From Xanthomonas nasturtii (GTDB lineage Bacteria; Pseudomonadota; Gammaproteobacteria; Xanthomonadales; Xanthomonadaceae): DNA of 64,000 nucleotides. Each line of letters begins with the position of its first letter. Positions within the stretch are counted from its first letter, which is position 1. Under the pieces are notes generated by a model, which was given only the letters and a program-made list of their open reading frames with translations, was not told the DNA's origin and did no database searches. The DNA lies in NCBI RefSeq assembly GCF_001660815.1, contig NZ_LYMI01000018.1:1-64000 (forward strand), in the 5' to 3' direction. A program made the position numbers and the translations under genes. Shown piece by piece: positions 63,334 to 64,000 of this stretch.

Positions 63334-64000
63334 TTCTCTGCCCTCGAGTGCGCGAACGTTTCCATCTTCACATTCAGTAGATTATTAGCAAAGCCACGAA
63401 CCATCAGCGCTTCCATGTCCTCGATCATTCCGTCGTCAACACCGTAGGCGCTGAAGTAGAGCGCCAAGTCGAACAGTTCGAGCTGCATGTCCTTTGGCTG
63501 GCGTAACTTCTCGTAACCTGGCTTGAACTCCTGATTTCGTACTGGATGGTTCACTAGGGTAATCTTCTGGACGGCGCGTTTGCGATTAAATGCCAGGTTC
63601 ATCTCTTTCCAAAGCGATTGCTCGCGCGCTTTACCAACGTATAGCGCTTGGCCTCGCGAGTCGTAAAAAATATAAATACCATATGAATTACAAAGCATAT
63701 CCTTCAGCCCGCGCGCGTAGAGCGAGGCATTACTACTGCAATCGAATAAGTTGAAACCCGCCTCGAATTTCGAATCGCACCTGTCAATTGCGTAAAACTC
63801 CACAATTGGACGGATTGTCTCGAATTGGGCATCTCGGACCGCCGCTTTCCTTGATTTTGCTAGGGCCGATGCGATCTGATTTGGTGAAAGATCCTCGTTG
63901 CGTTTCTTCCAATTGATAACGGTTTGCATCGATACGCCTAGCACATCGGCAAGTTCACCTTGAGATGTCGTCCCTAGCTTTTTGCTCAGGGCGCTAAGGA
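63330..64000 (-). CDS. HTH + GIY-YIG nuclease-like protein, partial at right edge
   Basis: At least 223 codons, open to the window edge. The visible N-terminal part (ELADVLGVSMQTVINWKKR) is a phage-repressor-like helix-turn-helix. The C-terminal half has a GIY-YIG-like domain: YGIYIFYDSRG, ALYVGKA and late EALMVRGFANNLLN with the conserved acidic residue. It is the first visible gene of the operon. It may regulate the operon, act as a nuclease, or both. The start is beyond 64000; the GTG at 63944 is inside the HTH and is not the true start. Confidence 0.7.
   Translation of the reverse strand, partial: LSALSKKLGTTSQGELADVLGVSMQTVINWKKRNEDLSPNQIASALAKSRKAAVRDAQFETIRPIVEFYAIDRCDSKFEAGFNLFDCSSNASLYARGLKDMLCNSYGIYIFYDSRGQALYVGKAREQSLWKEMNLAFNRKRAVQKITLVNHPVRNQEFKPGYEKLRQPKDMQLELFDLALYFSAYGVDDGMIEDMEALMVRGFANNLLNVKMETFAHSRAEK

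Overview
The window is about 64 kb of GC-rich gammaproteobacterial chromosome that looks like a Xanthomonas (Lysobacterales). The evidence is the gene orders yceD-rpmF-fabH-fabD-fabG-acpP-fabF-pabB-mltG-holB-pilZ and dnaX-ybaB-recR, a prp cluster that uses acnD/prpF instead of prpD, two TonB-dependent receptor loci, an IS5-type element end and several families of short intergenic repeats typical of xanthomonads. I cannot name the species from sequence alone.

Layout. 1-127: one end of an IS5-family insertion sequence, 25 bp short of pbpC. 156-12832 (minus strand): envelope genes pbpC (PBP1C) and yfhM (bacterial alpha-2-macroglobulin), separated by a CAAX-type membrane protease, a secreted glycerophosphodiester phosphodiesterase and a TonB-dependent receptor pseudogene (one frameshift, one amber). 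13044-13385: two palindromic repeat elements. 13490-16786: a periplasmic nucleoside hydrolase and an intact TonB-dependent receptor. 17073-25046: the 2-methylcitrate (propionate) cluster prpB-prpC-acnD-prpF, divergent from the sigma-54 activator gene prpR, with a clear -24/-12 promoter and a palindromic activator site between them. 25282-26235: a small lipoprotein, a small HTH protein and tRNA-Val(CAC). 26394-36139 (minus strand): the fatty-acid/division-type operon from yceD to pilZ; maf diverges from it. 36842-39946: a glycosyltransferase pair whose second gene is broken by a deletion junction. 39983-44373: MoxR, DUF58 and transglutaminase genes plus an Slp lipoprotein. 44618-48171: hinT, recR, ybaB, dnaX.

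48307-64000 is an accessory island that begins at tRNA-Ser(GGA). After a gene-poor junction come a small unknown gene and a DUF3987 protein, which are mobile-element type genes. Then comes one tightly packed minus-strand operon in the order HTH/GIY-YIG nuclease, hsdM, OLD-family nuclease (GajA-like), UvrD-like helicase (GajB-like), hsdS, hsdR, mcrB, mcrC. Nearly every junction overlaps by 1-11 bases or abuts. A type I restriction-modification system is therefore split by an embedded Gabija-like pair and followed by a McrBC-type modification-dependent restriction pair, whose McrB carries an EVE/PUA-like N-terminal region. This composite defence operon is the most interesting object here. It runs off the right edge, so its promoter and first codons are not visible.

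How the genes work together. The prp cluster converts propionyl-CoA to pyruvate and succinate under PrpR control. The fab operon couples ribosomal protein L32, fatty-acid elongation, aminodeoxychorismate synthesis, peptidoglycan release and replication. The island would restrict incoming DNA both by lack of self-modification (HsdRMS) and by presence of foreign modification (McrBC), with GajAB as a third layer.
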